Source of the DNA: Dipteronia dyeriana
Taxonomy: Eukaryota; Streptophyta; Magnoliopsida; Sapindales; Sapindaceae
Direction of reading: 5' to 3'
Assembly (NCBI GenBank): GCA_032871835.1
Contig: CM065299.1
Span: 31,794,074-31,858,073, forward strand
DNA length: 64,000 nt
Part shown: positions 13,201 to 24,679 of the stretch, in pieces
Position numbering within the stretch: the first letter of the stretch is position 1
Layout: the number at the start of each line of letters is the position of its first letter
Translations under genes and position numbers: made by a program
The notes under the pieces: model-generated
Told to the model about the DNA's origin: nothing
Database searches by the model: none
Seen by the model: the letters and a program-made list of their open reading frames with translations, nothing else

Positions 13201-16200
13201 TAAAAAGTTCATCTCTATTTAATTTCAAAACTTTTGAAAGTCTCTGTTTAACATGTGCCCTTAGGAAAAATGATAACATAATTCATAAATTAAACATAAA
13301 AAGTACTTAAAAGCATACTTGCACAGTGAATTCTCCATCTTGAAGTTTTTGAACACCTCCAACCCTAATGAGATCTGCAACATTATCCTACAAAAGGAAT
13401 TTCATGTAAGGGAAACTAGATTTCAAGTGTGAGATGAATGAAAAAAAAAAATTTACAGCAAGTGAACCAATGACCCTAACTGTACCTCATTATCTGCGAG
13501 GCCATATAGAGCAAATGCAGCATTATGTTGCAAAGATGCATTTTTAGAATCAAGAAGCTTGAGCAATGGCACCACACCACCATTATGAGCAATGCCAGCT
13601 TGGTTGTGAGTGTCCTACAATGTAATTAAGTTTTAGCATACTCAGAAAGAAGAGAAACACATTGAAAAAGTACTTATAATCATTAGCAACAAATTTTCCC
13701 TTTACAAGCTAACCAACAAATTTAATACGAAAAGAGAACCCACAACAAAAAGGTTGTCTTCCACCATAACCAACAATGCACTAAACCAACAACATGGTAT
13801 CACATAACTGATAGAGAAAAATGGTTAAAGATAAATAACCTGTGCCAATCTCCCGAGTGCAAAAGCTGCCATTTCCTTAAGCTGTGAATCTGGGGATTGA
13901 AGCATCTCAATTAATGGTCGTACAGCTCCTCTCTGAACAATGTGCACCTGCAACAAGGTCATTTTTTAAGCAATTAAAAGAAATGCATACAACTCATTCA
14001 AAGGACAGGACTAATAATCCAAATTTCATATATAAATATTTTACTACTGATAGACATGATTCAAAGTTCAAATCTTAGAAGAGAATGTTAGTCCAGTCTA
14101 CCTTGCACTCTGAATCAGCCGTAGCAAATTGACCAAGTAACAAGGCTGCTTCTCTTTGGCTTTCTGAACAGGAGGAACTGTCACCAGAGACATCATGATG
14201 TAGGACCAACACAAAAGATAAGAAATAGATAGAAACTTTTAGAGAGAAATAGAGAGAAACAGATAAAATTAGGGATTGGAAACAGAAAGAGGAGAAACAA
14301 ATCAAGTCTGATTACAATAGGCTCTGAAGGGGCCTATTTATAGCTGACAAAATGATAAACACCTAACTCCTGATAAAGATAAAACCAAACCTAACTTATC
14401 TCTAAACGAGATAATTATTCTGAAGATAAATATGATAACTAATAATATCATCTAATAGTGTTTATCTAGTTCCCCATCACATCAATAACTTAAGTCATTT
14501 ATAATTAATAAGAAAAGGAAACATAAAAAGAAAAAAAAGTATGGAAATCAGATCCCATCAAATAACTGAAGATTATAAATCAGATTAAAACAATAAAAAC
14601 CATGCTTCTGCTGAAAGGAACAGCGAAGTTTAACACAAAAGTAAGCATTACCTGAGTAATCCAATGACAGGTTGCAAAGCTCCAGCGAAAAGAACTTCTT
14701 TCTTTATGTTTGGGGATGAGTGAACCAGATTCCCAATTACACCAACCTGACAACCTCAGGTTAAGTAAACTAATGCTGATACCAATATAAAGTTCAAAGG
14801 TGAGATTTGGATAAGAACCAACCGCTTCATAATGTATAGAAGCATCCTCTGATTGAAGCATTAGTATAAGGGTAGGAAGAGCAGTACAAGTCACGATCTG
14901 CAAATTTGCAAGTCAAATAAAAAAGTGTGCCCAAAAGAATATACAATATCGTATAGGCGTATAGCAGGGTAACTTTACCTGTAGTTTGTTCTCATTATTT
15001 TTAAAGGCAAGAGTCCTCAGGGCCCCTGCTGATGCCCTCTGTACCTTCACATCTACAAACTTGAGCAGTTCAACAAGCAGTGGAATGCCACCTTCCATTC
15101 TGAATGTAAGTCAGAAATATTAGAAAGAGACTATCATAATTCAAATCGACTAGAAGCAATTATAGAACAAGCATAACCTGACACGTGTTTTGATGTTGGC
15201 ATTTTCATGAGCAAGGTTAGTGATTGCATCTGCAGCTCTCCTTATAACACCATTAACTGCCCGAGAGTTGATACCATTCTTATGACACTTCAACAAGGCC
15301 ACAAGATGAGATAAGGCTCCAGCATCAACAATTAGTTGTTGATGCTCTGGCTATTAAACAACACATCAAGTAGCATAAGTAGAATGCAGATATATAAACA
15401 GATATATAAAGTACTGCTTGTAACACACTATTGTGATATCTAACTAGACAAATATTCAACCAAAACTGGTACTGATATTTATGGCATCAAAGCTATCATT
15501 GATTCCAGTCCAACCACAAATAATCACTAAATCCGTCAGACCTTCTGCAACTATCTCAACTATAGGAACAAAATGAAGAAAAAGAGATCCACTAACATAC
15601 CAAAATAGACCATGTCTCTTAGCATACATTTACAAAACTACAGAAGAAACTATACAAGTCGCAGCTTATTTAACAAAACTAACCTAGCAGCAAGCTTCCA
15701 CTGGGCTAGCACATACTTTGTTATCAGATAACTCTGAAGGTTATGTGGCAATCCACTTATTAATCCAAAATACATAAAATTATTAAATAATTCACAAATT
15801 ATAGTTGATCAATTGAGTGATTGCCTCCTCTATGACATGAAAGCTCACAGTATTAAAATCTCACAAATCCCCACCAATAAAGCCTACAGAAACTCTACAT
15901 ACTACAATAAATTGCTAGAAAATAAAGACAAATATTAACTGCGTATCAGTAAAATGTCATATTTAATAAATTAACAAGTTAGAAAAAATACCAAAAGAGG
16001 AAAAGCATGAAACTAACTCTAAAAAGTACAAGAAACAGGACAAAATGTTTAATTACTTTAATTGCAAGAAGTCCCAGTGCAAAAGCACTTCCTTTCTCCA
16101 CCTCATGCTCGTATGGTACGTGAGTGTCGCTCAATGGTGGTGGCGTCCGTAGATGTCTCAGCAGTGCAGGCACAGCCCCATTATCCACAATTAAACTCAC

Positions 16201-16829
16201 AATTTCCTCTGCGTAGCACATAATTACCAAAACCCATAACCCTAAATGTCAATATAAACTGGAAAACTACAAATCCGAGAATTCTATAATTATCATTTAT
16301 TCAATCAATAAAACCTCATGACCTGCAATCAAGTTTAAGTTCCTGTACATATCCTCTTTACAAACCCTAAATCAGTAGTCAATCAAAATGAATTTGTTTC
16401 AGCTGAATCAATCATCAAAGCACCTATCAACATACCATTTCTTGAAAAACAAATCCATACATAATAAATATACATGCAACTCCTCCAAACACGTACACAT
16501 AAATAAAAATAAAAAAATAAAAAAATTCGCGATATACAGTCGAACAAGTCGACGAGGAGGTATATTTTGTGGAAAATGGTACCGTTCTTGGCGAGTTCAG
16601 AGAGAGAGTGAGCGGCGTGTTTGGCGGCAGCGCGATCGGCTTCGTCAGAAGAGTAAATGGAGTTGAGAGTGGCGACATGGTCGCGAATATCTTGAAGCAG
16701 ATCTTGATCGGTGTGGTCGGATTCGACGGTGGAGAACTTCCGATCTGGTTTTTGTTCTTCGAATTCTTGCTCCAGCTTTCGCTTCAAGCTTCTTCGAGTG
16801 GAAACAGTTTGGCGCTTTTCGTGATCCAT
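10289..16829 (-). CDS. ARIA: ARM-repeat and BTB/POZ protein, ARIA (ARM repeat protein interacting with ABF2) clade
   Basis: Exons, 5' to 3': 16829-16583, 16208-16057, 15350-15178, 15099-14979, 14897-14823, 14746-14652, 14177-14102, 13947-13840, 13614-13486, 13387-13319, 12967-12908, 12767-12644, 12529-12390, 11482-11419, 11313-11234, 11008-10944, 10860-10743, 10653-10529, 10394-10289. All 18 introns are GT-AG, phases agree, and the total is 2127 bp: 708 residues plus TGA. Arabidopsis ARIA is about the same length. N-terminal basic stretch RRSLKRKLEQE; armadillo repeats from about 80 to 500 (for example KVQRASAGALRTLAFKN, LQHNAAFALYGLADNE); BTB from about 530 to 640 (SDVTFLVEG, FYAHRICLLASSDAFRAMF), then a BACK-like tail. 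In Arabidopsis ARIA binds the transcription factor ABF2 in ABA signalling; BTB proteins commonly act as CUL3 adaptors. The sister ABAP1 is more distant in the N-terminal ARM region. Start: the codon before 16829 is GTG, so translation begins MDHEKRQ. No frame damage. Confidence 0.93.
11655..12051 (+). mobile_element. possible solo LTR in intron 13 of the ARIA-like gene
   Basis: The longest intron (12389-11483) contains a stretch unlike its surroundings: a TATAAATA box at 11791-11798, then about 250 bp ending in a T-rich run and CACTTGGTCGCAACA, the usual plan of a copia LTR (promoter, short transcript, TG...CA). No TSD could be matched, so the limits and even the class are tentative. Confidence 0.35.
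14196..14479 (-). mobile_element. solo LTR (284 bp) in intron 6 of the ARIA-like gene
   Basis: Bounded by TG and CA and flanked on both sides by the 5-bp TSD CATCA (14191-14195 and 14480-14484). On the minus strand it reads TGATGGGGAACTAG to GGTCCTACATCA, with a TATA box (TATAAATA, plus-strand 14335-14342) about 140 bp before its 3' end. No internal element DNA remains, so it arose by LTR-LTR recombination. It has the same orientation as the gene and ends 18 bp before the exon 7 acceptor. Confidence 0.9.
14335..14342 (-). promoter_or_regulatory. TATA box of the solo LTR
   Basis: TATAAATA followed by GGCCCCT on the minus strand, at the usual LTR promoter position. It points towards exons 7-19 of the ARIA-like gene. 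Confidence 0.6.
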
Positions 16830-17043
16830 CACGAATTGGAGAGATACGAAGTTGAGGTTGAGGAAAGAAAATGGGGGGGTTTTGCGTTTGCTTTTGTTTG
16901 TCGAAAGAATGCAAATGAAATGAATCGACTTCTGTATTTAAAGGTGGGAAATTTTGGTGACATGCCCGCCATTTTGTTTTCATAATTTAAAGCTAATGTA
17001 CGCTCCCGCCGTAGCGGTAAAAAAATAATTACGCCATTTATAA
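16830..17043 (-). promoter_or_regulatory. short proximal promoter / 5' UTR of the ARIA-like gene
   Basis: Only about 215 bp separate the start codon from a MULE insertion. A TATA-like TTTAAATA lies about 105 bp upstream of the ATG (plus-strand 16934-16941), and GC-rich GGCGGG blocks lie at about 16960-17012. The transcription start is not known; anything further upstream is transposon DNA. Confidence 0.45.
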
Positions 17044-17052
17044 TAGATAAAT
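17044..17052. repeat. MULE target-site duplication, left copy
   Basis: TAGATAAAT, repeated in direct orientation at 18448-18456. Confidence 0.9.
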
Positions 17053-17681
17053 GGGTATTATTGATTTAGCCCCTATGTTTTTTTTTATTTGTTTTTCTTT
17101 ATTCATTTATCCAATTTTCATTGGATTGGACCTTATGTTTTTCAAAACCACTCATTTCGGTCTTTCTGTTGTTCAAACATCAGTCTAACTTAACAGAAAA
17201 AGAGTCATTTTCATCATTTTCTAAATATTTATGTAATAATAATAAAATTAATATTATAAATACAAATAAAAATATGATAAATAATTAAAAAATAATAATC
17301 AATTCATAAATAACAAACCATTCATTCAAAAAATAAAAACAACCAAAACAAAATCAAATCTAATCCTAAGAACCATCATCAAACATCACTCAACTCACAA
17401 AATCTTCCTGAGAACCATCATCAAATGTATCCATTCTCCACAAACCAAATACATAATAAAACACCACCAATCACTATCTCAACCACCATCACCACCGGAC
17501 CACCATTGCCAGATCGACGGTGTCCTTGGCTCCCCATATCGATCGACGGTGTCCTCGGTTCCACTGATCGATCGACGATCTCCTCGGCTCCTAGATCGAT
17601 CGATGGTGTGAATCAAACACAAACAACTGGGTTTGATTTGGTGATAGGAGGAGCGGCTAGGGTTCACGGTGGTCGGCGTTA

Positions 17682-17720
<39 letters not shown>

Positions 17721-18447
17721 TTGTTTTGGGATTTATTTTTGTTGAATGGAGCGAGAGATCAAGAAAGAGATCGAGAGATCGAGAGAGCGTGAGAGCGAGA
17801 GAGAGCGAGAGAGAGATGAATTTTTGAAGATTCTGGTTTTGGTTTTAGGCTTGAGAAAGAGAGATGATTGAATCGGTGTTTGATTGGTTTGGGTTTTGTT
17901 GGTGGTTGGATTTCATTTTTGTTGGAGATCATCAGTGGGTTTGGTGTTTGAGTGTTAATGATTTTTTTTTTAGATCAATAGAAGATGATCTATGTTCTTT
18001 TGAGTTTTAATTAAAAAAATTTGATAAGGTGGAGATCCAATATGGATCTACACCTAATAAAATAAAATAAAATCTCAAGTTTAATTGTGTGATTTGCTAG
18101 GTTTAGGTTTTATGGGTTGAAGATGTGGTGTGGTGGTTTGCTGATGGTGAGTAATTTGTGTAATGAATTTAATGGGAGTTTCATTTCCAGGTTCAAGATA
18201 AAAAAACCTATATATATATTTTTGTTGCATTTAAATTTAATATTTTTTAACATGAATAGTAAATTTGATTTAAGTTAAGGGCAAAATGGTCAATTTATAC
18301 TTTCTATGACGGTTGACCTTCAAAATTCTAGTCAGAGGGATCCGATTGAGTGGTTTTTTAAAACATATGACCAATCCAATTGAAAATGAAAAAGTGAGTA
18401 AAAAAAAACAATCAAAAAAAACATAGGGACTAAATCAATAATACCAC
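17053..18447. mobile_element. non-autonomous MULE (1.4 kb) just upstream of the ARIA-like gene
   Basis: Flanked by a perfect 9-bp TSD TAGATAAAT (17044-17052 and 18448-18456), the MULE hallmark. Terminal inverted repeats start GGTATTATTGATTTAG(C/T)CCCTATG on both ends and remain alignable for about 200 bp (to about 17260 and from about 18250). The interior has no transposase: G/C-rich ATCGATCGA blocks at 17500-17660, a (GA)n tract at about 17690-17717, then GAGA-rich and AT-rich DNA. A short open frame at 17425-17682 has no recognisable domain. Confidence 0.9.
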
Positions 18448-18456
18448 TAGATAAAT

Positions 18457-19947
18457 TATCCCCTCACCTTTCAAATATTACTGGTAGTGTAGAGAAATAT
18501 TGTTTTGTTAAATAACCTTCTCTGAAATTTTAGACGGTTAGAATTATGTTATGTTGACTTTAGTTTGACTAACAATATAACTGTCAAGCCCTTTCAATTT
18601 TTTATCTTTCATTTACTTTTTTTTTGACAATATATATTTTAAATGAATTAATAAAAATACAATTTTATACAAATTATTAAAAAAAAAATCAAAATTAAAA
18701 TCAAAGCAATTTAAAAAAAAAAATCAATATGAAGTGTATCACTTTTTTAATTTTTGTTTTAGATTATTGATAGCTTCAGAATGAGGTCACCTCACAGAGA
18801 AATATGAAAGAGGCCAAAGGTGAGCCTAGGTGGACCAATGAGATCTGAGACCAATTAATATATACACACACATTTGTCCTTTTACGATATGTTCATTGCT
18901 GTGGCCTATGGGGCTCATCTTTTTTTTCCTCTAAAATCAGTATCACACGATGGTGGTGTTGGAAATTTTATTTAAAAATTCAAAATATAATAATTATATT
19001 TTATAAATTTTAAACGTTGTAAAATGATTAGTTTATAAGAGCAATTATGTAACCGTTACAATAGTTACAATAAATATCTACTCATTATTCAAAATAATGA
19101 TATTGATAACAGTGATTTTAATATGTAACGTTAAAATCTTGAATAATAAATTGTGCAAAATCATATGGGGAGAACTCAAAATCCTATCAAGAGGAATGTG
19201 TATATATTTTAACTGTTCTAAAATAATGTATTGGGAGTAAACACCCACCCTTACAATATTAACAGGTTATTGAATATTGGAAATTAGAATGTAGTTTAAT
19301 TTTATTGAACCAAGATATTGTCCTAAAGAGGTGCAAATTGATCTTAAGTACGGTGAATCAACACACCTTAACCTTAATCGATTATCCCATCATCCATCTA
19401 CTCCTCGACTTTTTCTGACAGGTCAAAGTGTGTTCATCGGCGACCTTATTGGCACCACTCTGTCTAGTTTTGTTGTACCCAAATATGGTCATCCACATCA
19501 GATATAAAACCAAGATATTGGGCACGAATATCCTTTGAGGGTACATTTAGAGATCCCACTTATGGGGTATGTCAAATGAGCTTCAGGATGGCCTATACCC
19601 GTTACTTAAAAACTGGCCCACTAATAAGGTTAAAGGGGCCGATCCATCAGCCTTAGTCCGGAGGTTTTCCGAAGATGACCGGGTTAAAGCCTATCACACG
19701 AGATGGAACAGACGTGATAAGATTGGTCCGACAGAAACTCATCACACCTATATCATGAGGTTAAGGGTTTGAGTCCTCCATTGTTCCCAAACAAAACCCA
19801 ATTTATGTAGTGCTTATTTTTATTTTTATTTTTTTTTAAAGCTAGTCCAAGCCATTCAGGATATTTCCTCACTGATAAAGAGGCGAGGCCCCCACCCAAA
19901 AATAAGGTATATGCTCTTGTATTAATTACTTTCTATCTATTTGGATG
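18457..19947. other. intergenic, no gene supported
   Basis: AT-rich to about 19300. A G/C-richer block at about 19560-19800 carries GGTTTGAGTCCTCC near 19765, which resembles a tRNA/SINE B box followed by T- and A-rich DNA, but no A box or TSD was found. The 67-residue open frame at 19569-19772 has no family resemblance. Confidence 0.5.
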
Positions 19948-20073
19948 CTTATTTCTAGGGATGGCAATGAGGTGGATTTGGGGCGGGGTAACTCTTCCTG
20001 TATCCCGTTCCATTTATTTTTTTAAAACTCATCCTCTCAAAAAACCTCACGATAGATAGAGCGAAGCGGGGCG

Positions 20074-20617
20074 TCTAAGATTTTTATAAAAATTGTGAGC
20101 ACCATATGACATTATATTTTGAGTTTATGAAAAAACGAATTAATTAGAATGTTTAAGTAAGTGAGAGTTGACCGGATAAAGTCTGTTATTATTGTGATCA
20201 ATATTTGTTGGGCTCGGACCTCGGTGTACATTAACTATATTAAATATATGTAGGATATGGTATGAACTATTGTATATGTGTGAGCCTAATATTCATTTTA
20301 GGATTAGTCATCCTATTAGGGTTTTGAGAATCCTTTATGAGTTAGGATTCTAAGAAGTTATACTGTATATAAGGGGTCTTTATTCTCACTCAAAGAACGT
20401 ATTACAGAATCGTCTATCCGTTAGGCAATCTGAGGAATGTGTGAAGAAAGTAGAAGACTCTCTATTGTTTTTATTGTTTTCTTTTCAGGTAATTGCGTAT
20501 GGATTCGAGATTAAAACTCTACGATTTGAATGTTTTTCGCTAGAATTCCAAGTACGCGTCTATTAATACTTATACAAACAATACGAGATTTAATTATTTA
20601 TATACATAATGCTTACA
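20074..20617 (+). repeat. 5' LTR of copia A
   Basis: Aligns end to end with 31095-31636. A TATA-like TATATAAG lies near 20366 in both copies. Confidence 0.9.
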
Positions 20618-20618
20618 G

Positions 20619-20631
20619 TGGTATCAGAACC
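20619..20631 (+). other. primer-binding site of copia A (initiator tRNA-Met type)
   Basis: TGGTATCAGAACC, one base after the 5' LTR; the usual plant copia site is TGGTATCAGAGC. Confidence 0.88.
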
Positions 20632-21094
20632 GATCGTATTGTTACATTGGTTGAATCGTTTTATTATTAAACACAGCAAATGGAATTGAATTATTGATGC
20701 CATTATTTAAATCCATATTTGACTTGTGTTGGTTTTACAGGTTGGATGACTTTTTATTTTTATTTTATTAAACCATCTGTATACGTAATTGAGTTTGTCC
20801 ATTACATTATGCATAACAACATGTTATATTGTAAGTCAGTCACACGAACTCACACGTTTACTACAAAAATAAAATCCACGATTGAATAGTGTATTGTTTT
20901 GACGCTTGTTGTTACGAATCTGTTTATGGATTGTGGATTGGATTGTGTGCTATGGCTTGTGTTCTGGTGTTAATTAAATTTGGTGTAGGATATGGTCTGA
21001 TCGTATGTGATCAATTCGCACCAGATTCGTGGTTAGAAGCGAGTCGGTTCACCAAAAGGGAACGGGGTCGAAGGAGAAACCATATGCAGATCGA

Positions 21095-22470
21095 TGGATC
21101 TTGCATCAGACCCGCCCTATTACGGGTCAATTGGTCCAGACCCGCGCTCTGATGCGGGCTGTCTGCATCAGACCCACCCAGATGGGTCGTTCTTCGCAAA
21201 CCCGTGTGTTGGTGGGCGTCCCGACTTCGTCGGAGACATGGTTGGTCGTCGCTTTTCCAGCGACGTCTTGCTCACCGTCGAGCAAGAGATCCGTCGAATA
21301 CGGATCGGTCTTGGAGTTTTGTGGATTCGCGATTCTTCACGGATCTAGCAAATCTGGTCGAATGGCGGGCCCACGTGGATTTTCTGGAGAAGGCGAGTGT
21401 CGGTCGTCGCTTTTCCTATCGGTGTTGCCGCCGTTTTGGTGGCTGACGGATCAATGCTGGCGACGGCGCATGAAAGCTAGGGTTTCTGATTTGTTTTGAA
21501 TTGGGCCACTTTTTGTAAATTAGATATAGTTCTGGACTGTTTTGTTATTTTCCTGGGCTCTTTTAGAATTAATTAAAACATTAAGGTATCTTTGTGTAAT
21601 TGATTATATGTTGGGGTAGATTTATAATTTTAGAAAGTAATTGGGGACAATTTTATATTTTGATAAATATGGTGACCAATTTGAAATTTATCAAAATTCA
21701 TGAGGCAAGTTTAAAATTTTCTATTTTTTTTTATGAAAAATAATTGAAGTTCATAAATAATTATTATGATTTCGGATAATTATGTTTCACGTAGTGACTG
21801 ATCATTAAGATTTCATAATAATTATTAGTTTGTTTAAAATTAATAATTGATAGAATTTTCTTATGAATCGGATGACTATGTTTTCATGTAGTTAACCAGT
21901 CATTAAGATTTTGAGAAATTTATCGGTTATCAATTATTAATGATTTTGATTTAATAATTGATAGAATTTTCTCGTGAATCGAATGATTATATTTCACGTT
22001 GTGATTAATCATTAAGATTTTGATAAATTCGTTGGTTATCAATCATTCATGAGGTTAACGATTATTAATTTGGTAAGTTTTAATAATTGATAGAATATTC
22101 TCATGAATTGGATGATTATGTTTCTCGTAATAACTAATCATTAAGATTTTGAGATGTTCGTTGATTATCAATTATTAAATTTGAAGTGCAAATATGGAAA
22201 TGCATGTTTTAATCATCTCCGTAGGAGGGTTATCACATGTGATGTGTGATGTTCTTCTCCGTAGGAGGTTCATCATCTTGATGTATTTATCTATAGAACT
22301 GCAATGATAGAATTATATGCATGTGATGAGTGATGTTCTTCTCCGCAGGAGGTTCATTATCTCGAGATATTCACTTATACAATATGTTGTGAATGTTAGA
22401 TATATGTGATGGGTGATGTTTTTCTCCATAGGAGGTTCATCATCTTGATGTATTCATTTATATAATGTGA
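21095..22470 (+). repeat. leader of copia A with two tandem-repeat families
   Basis: A G/C-rich block (21095-21500) ends in CTAGGGTTTCTGAT and is comparable to 33340-33650 in copia B. It is followed by units of about 110 bp (ATAATTGATAGAATTTTCT ... ATTAAGATTT) repeated about four times over 21755-22190. Then about 110-bp units built around TGATGTTCTTCTCCG(T/C)AGG recur at about 22240, 22330 and 22415. Open frames here are not supported as genes. Confidence 0.7.
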
Positions 22471-23393
22471 TATAAATGTTAAAATTTTTGGAAGTTGCCT
22501 CTAATGTATTTTCATTTAATTGAATGAAAGTGTCCAACACTTAATGATGCTTACATGTTCTATATGCTCACGGGTAATATCCACTCAACGTGAATTTAAT
22601 AAGGTTATATATTTCTCATTATTTTGCATAATTTAAAATAAAAAATATGTGCGACCGCATCAGATTGATTAAGAGAAATATATAAATTTATGTTGGGTGT
22701 AATGATATTGAATTTGTAGTTCATATTTTACAAATGTATAACCTATGAAATTGTTATGGAATTGTATGGTTACGTTTCTACGTAGTAGACTAACTATTAA
22801 TATTTCATTATGATTTGTTTATTTCATTGAGAACATTAATTGATTATATTAGAAATTATTATAAAGTTGGATGGTTATGTGATTAACACTGAAAAGTGTA
22901 TGTTTACTAAGGAATAATATCATCATTTTACACCTCCAATATGATTAATTCCCCAATTTAGACATAATTTCGTTCGTTCACTTAAATAAATGTGTTGTGT
23001 TGTGTTGTGTTGTGTAGTAATCCATGTATTTTTCTTTGTATTTCAGAGATAATTCGATCAATTTAGAATCATGGAGAAGTCAGATGGCAAAACAAACATC
23101 GTTTTCAAGTTTAGAACGTCAAAAAACTTTAGGAAGACCACGAAAGGCATTTTCGTAATTGTGACTATTCACTGTTCACAGTTGACTTTTACTGTTCACA
23201 GTTGACTTTCACTGTTTACAGTTGACCTTCACTGTTCGCTCACGGATGCGTTACTATTCACTGTTACAGTTCACTATTCACTTCACGGGTGGGTTACTGT
23301 TCACTGTTCACTGTCATTGTTCACTGATGACGTGGTCAAATCTGGACGCTCCATTCTAAATTCATCCGATGGTCAATTTTCATCCGTATTTTG

Positions 23394-23401
23394 TATAAAT
23401 A
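23394..23401 (+). promoter_or_regulatory. TATA box of the nested gypsy LTR
   Basis: TATAAATA followed by GGGGGCC; the same at 27212-27219 in the 3' LTR. Confidence 0.7.
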
Positions 23402-23552
23402 GGGGGCCTCTCTCCCCTAATTTTCATGTTCTAAATCCAAATATGATATTAGATTTGTGAAATTCTCTCTCTTTTGTTCTGAAATTCTCAGTTTAAATAA
23501 AATAGTTGTTTTATAGTTAAATTATGTCCTACTAATTTTATATAGTTGGGGC

Positions 23553-24121
23553 TAGAGGTGTCCACGGTTTGATTAAACCGTTCGAAACCGAACCGAAACC
23601 GAACCGAAACCGGTCTTTGGAAACCGAAACCGAAACCGTAACCGAAACCGTAACCGAAATCGAAACCGTCGGTTATAAAACCGGTTGGAAATCGGATCCC
23701 GACGGTTCGGTTACGGTTACGGTTATGGGATCTTAAAAACCGACCAAAAACCGTCGGTTTCAAAATTAAAAACAAAAAACCCAATGAAATGCTGACACGT
23801 GGCAGCATTTTAGAAAAAAAAAATTGAAAAAAATGTATATAAAATAATATATATATATATATATATATATTAATTTTTGTAATAAAAAAAAAAAACCGAA
23901 CGAACCAAAACCGAACCGAATCGAACCGTTCGGTTTCCACAAACTGAAACTGAAACCGAACCGAATCGAATCGAACCGAACCGAACCGTTTGGTTTCGGA
24001 AAACCGAAACCGAAACTGAACCGAAAACCGCCGGTTCCAAACCGCCAAAAACCGTCCTATTCCGGTTAAGGTTACGGTTCGGTCTTACCACTGAACCGAA
24101 ACCGAACCGTGGACACCATTA
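23553..24121. mobile_element. hAT-type MITE inside the gypsy LTR (569 bp)
   Basis: Inverted ends TAGAGGTGTCCACGG and CCGTGGACACCATTA. The 8-bp flanks GTTGGGGC (23545-23552) and GCTTGGGC (24122-24129) match at six positions, and the other LTR of the same gypsy element shows the uninterrupted site near 27361. The interior is saturated with AACCGAA/TTCGGTT units in both orientations plus a (TA)n run at about 23848-23870. Long open frames over it (RFGSVRF-type repeats) are repeat translations. Confidence 0.88.
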
Positions 24122-24659
24122 GCTTGGGCCAAAGATGATACTGTTGGCATGGAAAATATGATCCAATTATGGTAAGTTTATTATTTTTATGTTTTCTCCC
24201 CTCTGATCTTTATGGAGTTTTTGACTCACTGTAGATAGACAGATATTTTATAGTACAGTGAGTACTTTTACCCATATCTATCAGAGAGTGGTTTATCCCC
24301 TCTAATATTTGTGGAGTTTTGACTCACTGTAGACAGACAGATGTTGTCTTGCACAGTGAGTACTTTTACCCACATCTATCAGAGAGTGATTAGTGGAGTG
24401 GAATAACATCACATTAATCTGGACTAAATATTAATAATTTGATCATATTCGAATTACCAATAGTGGATCCCTTAGCCCCAGTATTATTTTTAATTGATTT
24501 TCATTTTATAACAAGCTTAGTAATTAATCTAGATAATTAATTCTACAAGGACAAGTGAACAACCTCCTTGTGGTTCGATCCGGTCTTACCGGTTAATTTA
24601 TTACTTTGACACTCTTATACTTGAGAGTAGGAACACTTCTTTAGGACGTGTCAAGTTTT

Positions 24660-24679
24660 TGGTGCCGCTGCCGGTGAGG
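24660..24679 (+). other. primer-binding site of the nested gypsy element (tRNA-Asp type)
   Basis: TGGTGCCGCTGCCGGTGAGG, seven bases after the LTR; Athila-type elements carry TGGCGCCGTTGCCGGGGA. Confidence 0.8.

Larger units (their letters stand above)
22880..24653 (+). repeat. 5' LTR of the nested gypsy element (contains a hAT MITE)
   Basis: Matches 26753-27894. Contains an expanded GTGTT microsatellite near 22991-23015 (shorter in the other LTR), a run of ACTGTTCAC(AGTTGAC) units at about 23165-23330, the TATA box at 23394, the MITE at 23553-24121, and a duplicated block of about 108 bp at about 24195-24390. Confidence 0.88.

Noticed and set aside
16388..16985. Plus-strand frames of 92 and 138 codons opposite exon 1
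   Set aside because: Shadows of exon 1 and its upstream region; the minus-strand coding and splice pattern is convincing.
16955..17015. E2F-like site (GGCGGG) in the ARIA-like promoter
   Set aside because: The match to TTTSSCGC is incomplete, and GC-rich short motifs occur by chance; not claimed.
19740..19800. SINE or tRNA gene from a B-box-like GGTTTGAGTCCTCC
   Set aside because: No A box at the right distance, no acceptor stem, no TSD.
20889..21499. Plus-strand frames of 80-156 codons in copia A
   Set aside because: They overlap in several frames, lie in the leader before gag, and have no recognisable domain; the comparable leader in copia B is also non-coding.
23488..24091. Minus-strand 186- and 73-residue proteins rich in RFGSVRF
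   Set aside because: They lie on the hAT MITE at 23553-24121 and translate its AACCGAA repeats.
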